DNA of 39,783 nt from contig NZ_NQMR01000086.1 of the NCBI RefSeq assembly GCF_002276045.1, forward strand, positions 1 to 39,783, written 5' to 3'. Positions 16,102 to 24,286 of this stretch are shown piece after piece (position 1 is the first letter of the stretch; each line of letters begins with the position of its first letter). The position numbers and the translations under genes were made by a program. The stretch is from Pseudoalteromonas sp. NBT06-2 (GTDB taxonomy: Bacteria > Pseudomonadota > Gammaproteobacteria > Enterobacterales > Alteromonadaceae). The notes beneath the pieces were generated by a model, which saw only the letters and a program-made list of their open reading frames with translations, was not told the origin of the DNA and ran no database searches.

Positions 16102-16962
16102 TTATTTTGCCATGGGATAGGTAAATAATAATAAGTGTCCAATATTTAATATAAAATGCACTGCTATTGCGGCTGTTAATCTGCCTGTATATAAATAGGT
16201 TAAACCGTATAATGCACCCGCTATTGTGGCCACAAATACATAAGCTATACCTCCAGCAAAATGCGCAATACCAAATAAGCAGCTGGTTATTAACACTGCC
16301 CATATCGGTTTGAGTTTATTGGCTAATTTGGTTTGTATAAAACCTCTAAAAAAGGCCTCTTCTACTACGCAGGTTATGATTAAGTTATTTAATGCAAATA
16401 CCCATAACCAAGCAGGTGTACTTATTTCAAATTTTAATAAACCAAAGCCATAAGCAAGCGCATAAATACCTAATATTGTTAAGGTAACAAGGCCTACAAA
16501 TTGTGTTTTATTAATGATGTTATGCAATGGTTTATATAATGTTTGTTGCTTTAGCATATCGGGTATTAATAACAGTAAAGCAAAAAATACGAGGGGTTTA
16601 TCTAAATTTAAATACAGTGAAAATGGCAGGCTGTTTTCACCCGTTAATACTTGTTCTAAAACATGTAAGTTATTAAAACCTGGTATTAAATGCGCAGCGA
16701 GTGCCACCATCCATAGTACAACAGCTGTTTGCAATATTAGTTTTAGTTTACCTTGGGTTAATGCCTGTAATTTTGCAACAGCCAAGCCTACACAAATTAT
16801 TATGCCACCAATAATACTGATATGATTTAACCAAAATGCCAGTACTAAGCTTAAAGCTAATGCCACAAAGCTTACTTTTGAGTTATAAAATGCAGTTATT
16901 ATTGCAACAGCCAATAAAAGCCAAATTATACCGCTGTGTTGAAGTTGTTCTAAATAAAACAT
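16102..16962 (-). CDS. CPBP-family intramembrane metalloprotease (CAAX/Abi type)
   Basis: A seven- to eight-helix membrane protein with the CPBP active site: VVEEAFFRGFI (E201, E202, R206), FGIAHF (H234) and AIAVHFILN (H269). This is the Glu-Glu...Arg / His / His set of CAAX-type proteases and Abi proteins. In bacteria these process peptides or membrane proteins; the substrate here is unknown. It stands alone: 112 bases from the methyltransferase start and more than 200 bases from the lipoprotein gene. It could belong to the defence block (Abi) or be ordinary chromosomal content. Confidence 0.85.
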   Translation of the reverse strand: MFYLEQLQHSGIIWLLLAVAIITAFYNSKVSFVALALSLVLAFWLNHISIIGGIIICVGLAVAKLQALTQGKLKLILQTAVVLWMVALAAHLIPGFNNLHVLEQVLTGENSLPFSLYLNLDKPLVFFALLLLIPDMLKQQTLYKPLHNIINKTQFVGLVTLTILGIYALAYGFGLLKFEISTPAWLWVFALNNLIITCVVEEAFFRGFIQTKLANKLKPIWAVLITSCLFGIAHFAGGIAYVFVATIAGALYGLTYLYTGRLTAAIAVHFILNIGHLLLFTYPMAK

Positions 16963-17121
16963 GGTTTGCCATCATTGTTATTTTTGCGCAGCATGCTGTA
17001 ATTTTTATTTTAATGCAATTATATTTATACCTTTTAAAGTGTTTGCAATGATGAATTATGATTTAAACGATTAGCACACCTTCTTTTGTTAACAGTTTTT
17101 AAAACAAAATAATTTAAAGTA

Positions 17122-17153
17122 AAAACCGTATTCCTTAGGGTGAACACGGTTTT
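17122..17153 (-). terminator. Rho-independent terminator of the esterase lipoprotein gene
   Basis: On the minus strand AAAACCGTGTTC pairs with GAATACGGTTTT, a 12-base-pair stem with one G-T wobble and an 8-base loop, followed by further T. It lies 20 bases after the stop of the lipoprotein gene. Confidence 0.8.
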
Positions 17154-17172
17154 ATTTGGCTTTAAAGGTTAT

Positions 17173-18981
17173 TTATTTTGATAAAAAGTGATCTATTGCC
17201 TGTTTAATTACAAGCGGGTTTTCAAATGGTACTAAATGTTTAGCATTTGATAGTGGTATGTATTGTCCACCAGTTTGTTGCGCTACTTGTTTAGACCATT
17301 CAGTGCCTTCTTGTTGCCATTTTATGAGGTTTTCTACATTTTCTTCTGCATTATCAATATCAGTTTGTTCAAAGTCAGAATCTATTATGGTTATTGGAAT
17401 GTTGGTATTTATCGAAATATCACGTGCTGCATCTAAGTCGGCAGAATAATTTGCGATTTCTGTCGCTCTTATTTTTTGGCCTGTAATGGTTAACCTACGA
17501 TTTGCAATATTATTGTAAAACTCCCAATCCATTTTATCTGCAAGTTCTGTTGGTATCATTGCTTCTATTTCTACGATTTCTGCTGCTATTTTTGTCGTTG
17601 AACGTTCAGTAAAATAATGCTCTTCATAATAGGGCATTAAATCCACTATATATTCTTTATACCAATCAACCGGATAACCTTTATAAAGTGCAATTGAGTG
17701 TGGTAATAAAATATCAGGATCTACCCACACCATATTATTAATTTTAATATCTTCACTACTATATTTATCTTGAAATAACTGCGCACTAATATTGCTGCTC
17801 GCAAATGACACTAAGCTTATATCAGTTTCGTTAAGGGATTTTAAAATGGTGTATAAGTCATCAACAAAATATTGATACGATGCTTTTTCGTTATAATCTC
17901 CCCAAGCATTTCCCGCTCTATCTATACTGTAAACTCGGTAGTTTTCTGCAAGTAATGATTGCAGTAAGGCATACCATGCCGAATCACTGTGAAAGTTTTT
18001 ATTAAACCCAGAGATTAAAACAACCGCTGGGCCATCATTATTTAACCCCATAGCACGTACATGATTAAAACCACTTGGTGTTTTTATCATAAAAGAGTGT
18101 TTGGGCAATTGCACACTGGTAGCTTGATCAAAAAAGTTAAGAATATATTGTGAGGTATCTAAATTATTTAAAAACCAAGTATGGCCCCCATTTACCGCAG
18201 TTAATAATTGCGTGGTATTTGTATCATTTTTATATTGAGTTTCAATAAAACCTTCTTTTACTGTCGTACTTGTTGGCTCAGTGTTTATTTGGTTAAGATC
18301 AGCTATGAGGGATATCGCATCTGGACTTGATATTAACCCCCAGTTACTATGATATCGACCTAGGTAAGGTAAAACAGTATCATTTTTTCCATGTATAGAT
18401 AGATAATCAGTTGGATCACTGATATTACAAGCCTCAGAAAGTTGAACTGACATAGGAGCAGCAACAGCGGCTATCGCTTTAAATTTATCACTTCTATTAC
18501 ATAATAAATTTTGGCTAAATAAAGCGCCTTGTGAATATCCAGTACCATAAATTTCGTCTTCTAAAATATGGTGTTCAGATTGTATTTGTTCAATAATGTG
18601 ATCTACAAATTCTAAATCATTAATGCCAAGCCTGTTTGGTTTATTACAATTACATCCTTCATTCCATTCTTCTACTTTTGACTGAGGGTAAGCAATTAAA
18701 TAGTCATCGCTGTATTCTTCAAATCTAACTATGTTTCTCATTTGTTCAGAATTACCACCTGAACCATGAAAAGCCAATAGTAATTTATATGCCTTATCGG
18801 CATTATAATTATCAGGCTTTATTAAGTAATATTTACGGTCATCAATTACTTTTTTATTTTGTTCAAAGGCTGACTGTTTTTCGAGCGTCTGTTCTGGTGA
18901 ATCGGTATTATTACATGCCATCAACGAAAGCATTGCTGTAACTACAAAAGTTTTATATACGTTTAAATTTATTTTTGTCAT
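17173..18981 (-). CDS. Lipoprotein with two alpha/beta-hydrolase domains (PHB-depolymerase-like esterase plus degenerate hydrolase)
   Basis: The N-terminus is a lipoprotein signal with lipobox LMAC (C23). Residues about 48-285 resemble the PHB-depolymerase/feruloyl-esterase family: LLLAFHGSGGN (oxyanion strand), nucleophile elbow GYSQG (S150), a probable Asp in HGKNDTVLPY (D201) and His in NGGHTWF (H267). Residues about 298-600 form a second alpha/beta-hydrolase fold (VVLISGFN, YRVYSIDRAGNAWGDY), but its nucleophile elbow reads S-F-A-S-S, so it lacks the usual G-x-S-x-G. The protein should be anchored in the outer membrane or periplasm. AGGAG stands 7 bases before ATG. It is divergent from the CadC-like regulator, which probably controls it. 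Confidence 0.8.
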   Translation of the reverse strand: MTKINLNVYKTFVVTAMLSLMACNNTDSPEQTLEKQSAFEQNKKVIDDRKYYLIKPDNYNADKAYKLLLAFHGSGGNSEQMRNIVRFEEYSDDYLIAYPQSKVEEWNEGCNCNKPNRLGINDLEFVDHIIEQIQSEHHILEDEIYGTGYSQGALFSQNLLCNRSDKFKAIAAVAAPMSVQLSEACNISDPTDYLSIHGKNDTVLPYLGRYHSNWGLISSPDAISLIADLNQINTEPTSTTVKEGFIETQYKNDTNTTQLLTAVNGGHTWFLNNLDTSQYILNFFDQATSVQLPKHSFMIKTPSGFNHVRAMGLNNDGPAVVLISGFNKNFHSDSAWYALLQSLLAENYRVYSIDRAGNAWGDYNEKASYQYFVDDLYTILKSLNETDISLVSFASSNISAQLFQDKYSSEDIKINNMVWVDPDILLPHSIALYKGYPVDWYKEYIVDLMPYYEEHYFTERSTTKIAAEIVEIEAMIPTELADKMDWEFYNNIANRRLTITGQKIRATEIANYSADLDAARDISINTNIPITIIDSDFEQTDIDNAEENVENLIKWQQEGTEWSKQVAQQTGGQYIPLSNAKHLVPFENPLVIKQAIDHFLSK

Positions 18982-18992
18982 TGTTTTCTCCT

Positions 18993-19027
18993 GTTAACGG
19001 TTCTAGGTTAAACAACAACTTGTTAAC
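18993..19027. promoter_or_regulatory. Three spaced GTTAA motifs in a divergent promoter
   Basis: GTTAAC (18993), GTTAAA (19007) and GTTAAC (19022) recur with 14-15 base spacing in the 122-base gap between the lipoprotein gene and the winged-helix regulator. This is suggestive of an operator for that regulator; no experimental basis. Confidence 0.35.
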
Positions 19028-19103
19028 TAAAACACTTTAGATACGAAATTACCTTATTTTTAGCTTATGTTTTTGTTATCATGCTTTTAAGTATTAAAAT
19101 ACA

Positions 19104-21122
19104 GTGAGTTACACATTGAAAGTTCAAGTACACTTGATGAATATTTTTGTTGATATAACAAATCGACAACTCATTTTAGGTGAGAATTCACGTCAACTTG
19201 AACCAAAGGTGAGTCTTTTACTGCAAACTTTAATTAGTGTTGATGGTGATGTGATTAGCCGTGAACAGTTAATAGAACAAGTGTGGCAAGGGCGTGTCGT
19301 AGGAGATGGTGCGATTAACCGTACAGTATCTCTTTTAAGGCAACATTTAGCCGCCTTAGATAGTGAAAATAACTACGTAGTTACTGTGCCAAAAGCTGGC
19401 TATAAATTATTACATATTAATAAATCACAATTAGCGCCTACTATAAAACCAAGCCCTGCAGATGTTAAAAAATTACCGCTAGTTTTTATTTTTAGCCTTG
19501 TGAGTATTATTATTTTGGCTGTTTTGTTTTATTGGTTAAATCCAAAATCAACATTGGTTAGCTTTAAAAAAACCTCACGCATAACAGCACAATTTGGGGC
19601 TGAGTATGGCTTGTCTGTTGATAAAAAAGCTAACAATTTGTTATATCAGCAATTTGATAATAACACTCTATCAAAACAGGTTTATTTAGTTACCGAAGGC
19701 GTAAATACACAAAAATTAAACATAGAACATCAAATAAATAATGCGGCTATTAGTCCAAATAGCCAATTAATGGCAATCAGTTATCAAAAAAATGAACAGT
19801 GCCAATTAGGGTTTTATGAGTTTTCGACAAATTCAATACAAAATATACAAAAGTGCGCATCAGATAGCTTTTCAAAATTTACTTGGCATTGGAATTCTGA
19901 AAATATTTATTTTAGAGATCGTGGCGATAAAACCCAAGCTTATGTTATTAATAAATATAATATTAAAACTAAACGTAAGTCGGCAATTAGTTTACCGCCA
20001 AGCCATAGTAATTTAAAAGGTGATTATTTACTTGATCATCATCCAAATGAAAATTGGTTACTCATAGCGCGCTATATTGACGAAAATAATACACAATTAT
20101 TAATTATTGATAGTTTCACAAATAAAACTAAATTTAGTCATAAACTCGCTTACCATATTGATTCTTTAGCATGGTTAGATAAGCAATATGCAAGCTTTGC
20201 TGATAATGGCGCTGTTTATTTAATTAATGTACAAACAGGTGAAGTACAACTTAAATTTAAAAATAGACACGTTATTAATTCTATGGACAGCACCGTTAAT
20301 CAATTATTTTTTAGTACTTTTGAGCATTCAAGCCATATATTTTCACAAAATATCGTAACTGGATCTCGTATTGCAATTAATACTGATAATACAATTACGC
20401 AATTGCCAAAGACCAAACCCAATGGCCAGTTGTCTTATCTTTCAAATAAGCAATCTGTATTTCAATGGCAAATAATTGATGATGACAATATATCTTCACT
20501 CTCTATTAATTTACCATTTAAACTTGGGTTTGATCGTTATGAATGGTCTCAAGATGGACGCTATATATTATTAACTAAGCAAGGGGCTATTTATCAGATA
20601 GATGTAAAAAATGATAAAACCCATCAATTAACTAATAATGAAATTGGTGCATTTGTTGTTAATTATGATCCAGATGGCAATATAATTTATAGCAGCAGTC
20701 GCGCTGGGCAATGGCAACTATGGTTATATAAAGTAAAAGAAAAAACACATAAACAATTAACACAGTTCGGTGGCTACAGCGGAAGAATAAAAGGGAATTA
20801 TTTATATTTTACTAAGTTCAATACAAACGGATTATGGCAACTTGATTTAATAAATGGTGAAGAGCAACTTTTGATAGCTGATGTTGATATTATTAATTGG
20901 TTAAACTGGCAATTAATTAATAACAGTATTTATTTTTATCGTCCAGAATCGGGTGTCTGGAAATATGAATTAACAACAGCAGCACAATCACTTATTTTAT
21001 CGCCAGAAAAACGATTTTCACATCAGTTTTCGGTTTCAGCAGACGAAAAAACGATTTACTTTGTGGAGAATCAAAATGTAGAAGGCGATATTTACAAAGT
21101 CCCCTATTCTATCAACCAATAG
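19104..21122 (+). CDS. CadC/ToxR-type membrane regulator with TolB/WD40-like periplasmic sensor
   Basis: Residues about 13-105 are an OmpR/PhoB-type winged helix (EQLIEQVWQGRVVGDGAINRTVSLLR, ending VPKAGYKLL), followed by a Pro-rich linker, a single transmembrane helix (about 124-144) and a roughly 520-residue periplasmic part with repeated beta-propeller blades of TolB/WD40 type (e.g. SRAGQWQLWLYKV, YEWSQDGRYILLTKQG). This one-component architecture is common in Alteromonadales and senses periplasmic signals directly. The first start is GTG 19104; the ATG at 19137 is an alternative that removes 11 residues outside the domain. No convincing ribosome site distinguishes them. Its likely target is the divergent lipoprotein esterase. 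Confidence 0.85.
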   Translation: MSYTLKVQVHLMNIFVDITNRQLILGENSRQLEPKVSLLLQTLISVDGDVISREQLIEQVWQGRVVGDGAINRTVSLLRQHLAALDSENNYVVTVPKAGYKLLHINKSQLAPTIKPSPADVKKLPLVFIFSLVSIIILAVLFYWLNPKSTLVSFKKTSRITAQFGAEYGLSVDKKANNLLYQQFDNNTLSKQVYLVTEGVNTQKLNIEHQINNAAISPNSQLMAISYQKNEQCQLGFYEFSTNSIQNIQKCASDSFSKFTWHWNSENIYFRDRGDKTQAYVINKYNIKTKRKSAISLPPSHSNLKGDYLLDHHPNENWLLIARYIDENNTQLLIIDSFTNKTKFSHKLAYHIDSLAWLDKQYASFADNGAVYLINVQTGEVQLKFKNRHVINSMDSTVNQLFFSTFEHSSHIFSQNIVTGSRIAINTDNTITQLPKTKPNGQLSYLSNKQSVFQWQIIDDDNISSLSINLPFKLGFDRYEWSQDGRYILLTKQGAIYQIDVKNDKTHQLTNNEIGAFVVNYDPDGNIIYSSSRAGQWQLWLYKVKEKTHKQLTQFGGYSGRIKGNYLYFTKFNTNGLWQLDLINGEEQLLIADVDIINWLNWQLINNSIYFYRPESGVWKYELTTAAQSLILSPEKRFSHQFSVSADEKTIYFVENQNVEGDIYKVPYSINQ

Positions 21123-21165
21123 TTTGCTTTTGTTTCAAGGTATTTAGTTGGCTAGTTTTGTAATA

Positions 21166-22053
21166 TTAAATATTTATACCCTGTTGTTTTATAAATTTGA
21201 TAAATTCAATCATTTTTGCTGATAAATACTTGTTACTCGGATACACCATATAAACATCTTTGCTTTGTTGTACTGTATATTCGCGCAATAATGGCACTAA
21301 CGATTTAGTTTTTAATGCCTGCTTAATACTGATTTTTGGTAAACACGCAATTCCAAGCCCTTTTATACATGCCTGTTTTAATATTTGTGTATTGTTACTA
21401 CTGATATGTGTTTCTACGTTCAGCTCATGATAATGTTTATTTTTATTATTTATCAACTTAATTTTATTGTTATCACTATTATAAAGCAGCCATTGTTGGT
21501 TATTTAAGTCTTCAGTAGTGAATATTTTATTATCCTTTAAATAGCTTTCACTGGCACATAAAACCATTTCAGTCGAAAATAAAAATTGTCCTATAAATTG
21601 AGAGTTTTTTAATGGCCCAACTCTAAAAGCGATATCTATATTGTTATCTAATATATCTTCAAATTGATTTGTTAAGTTAATATTTAACTTTACACCTTTA
21701 TTTTGTAATGAAAATTCACAAAACCAATCATTAAGTAATTCATTAGCCAATGTTACCGGAGCGGTAATTTTTATATTACCTTGCACACTGGTATTATGTT
21801 GGGTGATATCGTTGATACTTGCTTTTATTTTTTGTATATGAGGTGCACATTCAAAAAATAACTTTTTCCCCTTTTCGGTTAAACATAAATTTTTAGCATT
21901 TCGCTCAAGTAATCTCACCTCTAGATACGACTCTAACTGAGCAACGCGCCTGCTAATTGTGCTAGAGGGCATATTTAACTTTTTAGCTGCCCCTATAAAA
22001 CTACCTTGATTAATTACTTCAGTAATGATTGCTATATCGTCATAACGCCACAT
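21166..22053 (-). CDS. LysR-family transcriptional regulator
   Basis: Residues 1-60 are the LysR winged helix (GSFIGAAKKLNMPSSTISRRVAQLE), followed by a linker helix and a substrate-binding domain of about 200 residues (IKITAPVTLANELLNDW..., IDIAFRVGPLKNS). Length of 295 residues is normal. The ATG at 22053 has GGAA about 7 bases upstream. It is divergent from the DUF998 membrane protein (107 bases between starts), the usual arrangement of a LysR regulator and its target. It converges with the CadC-like regulator gene, only 43 bases apart. The inducer is unknown. Confidence 0.9.
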   Translation of the reverse strand: MWRYDDIAIITEVINQGSFIGAAKKLNMPSSTISRRVAQLESYLEVRLLERNAKNLCLTEKGKKLFFECAPHIQKIKASINDITQHNTSVQGNIKITAPVTLANELLNDWFCEFSLQNKGVKLNINLTNQFEDILDNNIDIAFRVGPLKNSQFIGQFLFSTEMVLCASESYLKDNKIFTTEDLNNQQWLLYNSDNNKIKLINNKNKHYHELNVETHISSNNTQILKQACIKGLGIACLPKISIKQALKTKSLVPLLREYTVQQSKDVYMVYPSNKYLSAKMIEFIKFIKQQGINI

Positions 22054-22160
22054 TTAAATATTCCATTTATGGGATTATAAAACTACAAAATCGCAGTTTA
22101 CCATGCATTTTTGGGATGGTACCATTTTTATATCTTACACCCCTATATTGATATATTTTA

Positions 22161-22754
22161 ATGAATGACTTGCTTGCTTTTTTTGGTTTACTGCCCCTAG
22201 CTTGGCTTTTTATCGGTTTATATATCGCGGGTCGTTTATATCCGCAATACAGCCATACAAAACAATTTTGTAGTGAACTAGGTGCTTTAGGCAGCCCTAC
22301 TCAAAAAATATCTCCTATTATCAATAACTTTCCTTTAGGTGTTATTTTTTGTATTTTAGGCATGTTAATGATTCAGCAAGTCGACAATACGATTATTTTT
22401 TTCACTGCTCTATGTGTCATCATTCATGGTATTGGTACTGTGATAGCCGGACTATTTGGTATGGATTTAGATCCATACATTAAAACACCCAGTCGTAGTG
22501 GAATAATACATTCATGGGCTGGTTTTATTATGTTTATCAGTTTATTACTACCGCAAGTGATCATTCTTTTTGAAGTTGAGTTTCTCAGTTACTATTTTAA
22601 GTTAGCAAGCTTTTGTTATTTTGTATTAACACTCTATTTTACTGTGCAACTCAAGCTGTCATATCATCAAAAAACTGTGCCTGGTTTATATCAAAGGTTA
22701 AGTTATGGCGCACAGTTAGTGTGGTTAGCCCATTTAAGTGTCTATTTGGCTTAA
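22161..22754 (+). CDS. DUF998-family membrane protein
   Basis: A six-helix integral membrane protein of the DUF998 family, recognised by the N-terminal LLPLAWLFIGLYIAGRLYPQYSHTKQFCSELGALGSP region, a conserved GxxGMDLDP-type loop (AGLFGMDLDPYIK) and a histidine in HSWAGFIMF. Function of the family is unknown. It is probably controlled by the divergent LysR gene. The part coding for residues about 150-171 is duplicated as an isolated fragment at 24218-24280. Confidence 0.75.
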   Translation: MNDLLAFFGLLPLAWLFIGLYIAGRLYPQYSHTKQFCSELGALGSPTQKISPIINNFPLGVIFCILGMLMIQQVDNTIIFFTALCVIIHGIGTVIAGLFGMDLDPYIKTPSRSGIIHSWAGFIMFISLLLPQVIILFEVEFLSYYFKLASFCYFVLTLYFTVQLKLSYHQKTVPGLYQRLSYGAQLVWLAHLSVYLA

Positions 22755-22761
22755 GGTTGTA

Positions 22762-22830
22762 ATACCAATTTCAATAAATATAAATATATGATCAATTTAA
22801 ATCTGAGCATATATTTAATATAATTGGTAT
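22762..22830. repeat. Inverted repeat (ATACCAATT ... AATTGGTAT), possible terminator
   Basis: ATACCAATT (22762-22770) and AATTGGTAT (22822-22830) bracket a further A/T-rich complementary stretch, giving a long imperfect hairpin just after the DUF998 stop. Similar short palindromes are scattered in marine gammaproteobacteria; it may act as the terminator here. Confidence 0.5.
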
Positions 22831-22922
22831 AACTTGACTGTATATTTACAATATTTTGTAAGGTTACGTCTATTTTTAAAGTACCGAATCAAAATACCGA
22901 GTCGAGAGATTTTCGACCAAAG

Positions 22923-23033
22923 CTATCTAGCGTTTCCGCCACTTTTTAATAACTAGATCTGGTTTGTTATTGAGGCAGAGTCATCAACCACCAGCACAAC
23001 ACACTCTTCAAGTTTTGCTATATCTTTAAACAT
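22923..23033 (-). pseudogene. Decayed 5' fragment of a response-regulator receiver gene
   Basis: From an ATG at 23033 the minus strand reads MFKDIAKLEE then CVVLVVDDSASITNQI, which matches the first beta strand and acidic pocket (VVDDS) of CheY-like receivers. A TAG follows at 22953-22955. In the same frame the next codons, LLKSGGNAR, still fit helix 1 and the following loop of a receiver, before a second stop. No ribosome site is visible. It is best read as the degraded start of a two-component regulator gene; nothing else of it remains in the 312-base gap between DUF998 and nth. Confidence 0.5.
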
Positions 23034-23066
23034 ATTTGTAATTATAATTTCAAATACTTTTTTGAT

Positions 23067-23735
23067 TTATGGCTTTTTAACAATTTTTGGATGCTTTCGA
23101 TTGGGATAACAGGTAGTACAAATAGGGCAAATCATACCGTTACAGCCTCGTGCTGAACAGTATTCACGGCCATAATAAATAATTTGCAGATGCAGTGCAT
23201 TCCAACTCTCTTCTGGGAATAAACGTTTTAAATCTTTTTCTGTCTGAGTTACATTTTTACCATTGGTTAAGCCCCAGCGTTGTGCGAGTCTATGGATGTG
23301 TGTATCAACCGGAAATGCCGGAACTCCAAACGCTTGTGCCATTACCACGCCTGCAGTTTTATGGCCCACTCCTGGAAGGGTTTCAAGAGCATCCATATCA
23401 TTGGGCACAATACCATTATAATCTGCTACCAAAATTTCTGAGAGCTTTTTAATGGCTTTAGATTTTTGTGGAGAAAGCCCACATGGCCTGATCACCGCTT
23501 TAATATCTTCTACCGCTTGTTGAGCCATATCAAAAGGATTATCGGCCAATTGCCAAAGTGATGGTGTAACTTGATTAACACGCTCATCGGTACACTGTGC
23601 TGAGAGTAAAACGGCCACAAGTAACGTATAAGAGTCACGGTGTTCCAATGGAATAGGCGGATTGGGATAGCGCTTTTGTAACTCAGCCAAAATATACGCA
23701 ACACGTTCACTTTTTAATAAATTTTTTGTCGTCAT
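23067..23735 (-). CDS. nth: Endonuclease III-like DNA glycosylase/AP lyase
   Basis: HhH-GPD base-excision-repair enzyme removing oxidised pyrimidines. Residue numbers here count from an upstream in-frame ATG at 23765, 10 codons before the preferred start. The hairpin-helix-hairpin is LETLPGVGHKTAGV with catalytic Lys (K136), followed by the catalytic Asp in PVDTHIHRL (D154). The C-terminal cysteines are C203, C208, C213, C216 and C219; the E. coli pattern is C-x6-C-x2-C-x5-C, which is not reproduced, so Fe-S binding may differ or be lost. The ATG at 23735 gives the family-like start (MTTKNLLKSERV); the upstream codons reach into repeat-like sequence. It is not next to the rnf/rsx genes where the main gammaproteobacterial nth normally lies, and looks more GC-rich than its neighbours, so it may be a second, acquired copy. 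Confidence 0.88.
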   Translation of the reverse strand: MTTKNLLKSERVAYILAELQKRYPNPPIPLEHRDSYTLLVAVLLSAQCTDERVNQVTPSLWQLADNPFDMAQQAVEDIKAVIRPCGLSPQKSKAIKKLSEILVADYNGIVPNDMDALETLPGVGHKTAGVVMAQAFGVPAFPVDTHIHRLAQRWGLTNGKNVTQTEKDLKRLFPEESWNALHLQIIYYGREYCSARGCNGMICPICTTCYPNRKHPKIVKKP

Positions 23736-23868
23736 TCTTGCTCTCACTATACCAATCATACCCAAGCTTTTGGCTTACATGAGTATGATAGCTAAATAAT
23801 CAATCCTTTAATAGTGTTATGAAATTATGAGTTTATTCTCCATTTATTGGTCTTTTAACACTTCAGTA

Positions 23869-24181
23869 TATACCCAAGCCACTTCAAGATGTGAGGTTCA
23901 GGACTGCTGAGCAATTCATGAGCTAGGCGCATCTTTGCATTAATGGTTATTCCCTTAAAAAAGATGGACCGGCAATATGCTCCTGCATTGCTCTAGTACC
24001 TACATCCATGCAGGCAACAACGAGCATGATTTGCTCAGAAGTCCCTGTAAGGTTGGTTTATAAATACTTTATGCAGCGTTATTGATTTTGAAAAGGGAAT
24101 AACCATGTTCTTCAATCAATGCCTTGCCTAAAGTATTTCTAATTCCAACTGAATCCTGCATCTTGAAGTGGTTTGGGTATA
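23869..24181. mobile_element. MITE-like element, copy A (full length, 313 bp)
   Basis: Bounded by TATACCCAAGCCACTTCAAG at the left and its inverted counterpart ending GGTTTGGGTATA at the right; the terminal inverted repeats span about 33 bases. The right 164 bases (24018-24181) equal 37109-37272 of copy C except for one base. An internal inverted pair GGTTATTCCCTT (23945-23956) / AAGGGAATAACC (24093-24104) adds hairpin potential. It has no coding capacity and no transposase, so it would be moved by an enzyme encoded elsewhere. Open frames through it are artefacts. Confidence 0.75.
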
Positions 24182-24286
24182 TTTGTAAAGCCATATTTTC
24201 ACTTGTAAATTGGCATGTTTGTTATTTTGTATTAACACTCTATTTTACTGTGAAACTAAAACTGTCATATCATCAAAAAAGTTGTG
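24182..24286 (+). pseudogene. DUF998 gene fragment (duplicate tail) beside the MITE
   Basis: Bases 24218-24280 match 22612-22674 inside the intact DUF998 gene at 60 of 63 positions, in the same orientation, encoding CYFVLTLYFTVKLKLSYHQK. The fragment begins immediately after MITE copy A and ends at the convergent UPF0149/TPR-like gene. The rest of the gene is absent, so this is the remnant of a second DUF998 gene or of a local duplication. Confidence 0.75.

Noticed and set aside
16085..16303. 72-codon minus-strand frame overlapping the CPBP gene end
   Set aside because: It is out of frame inside the CPBP protease gene, which has intact catalytic motifs through this part.
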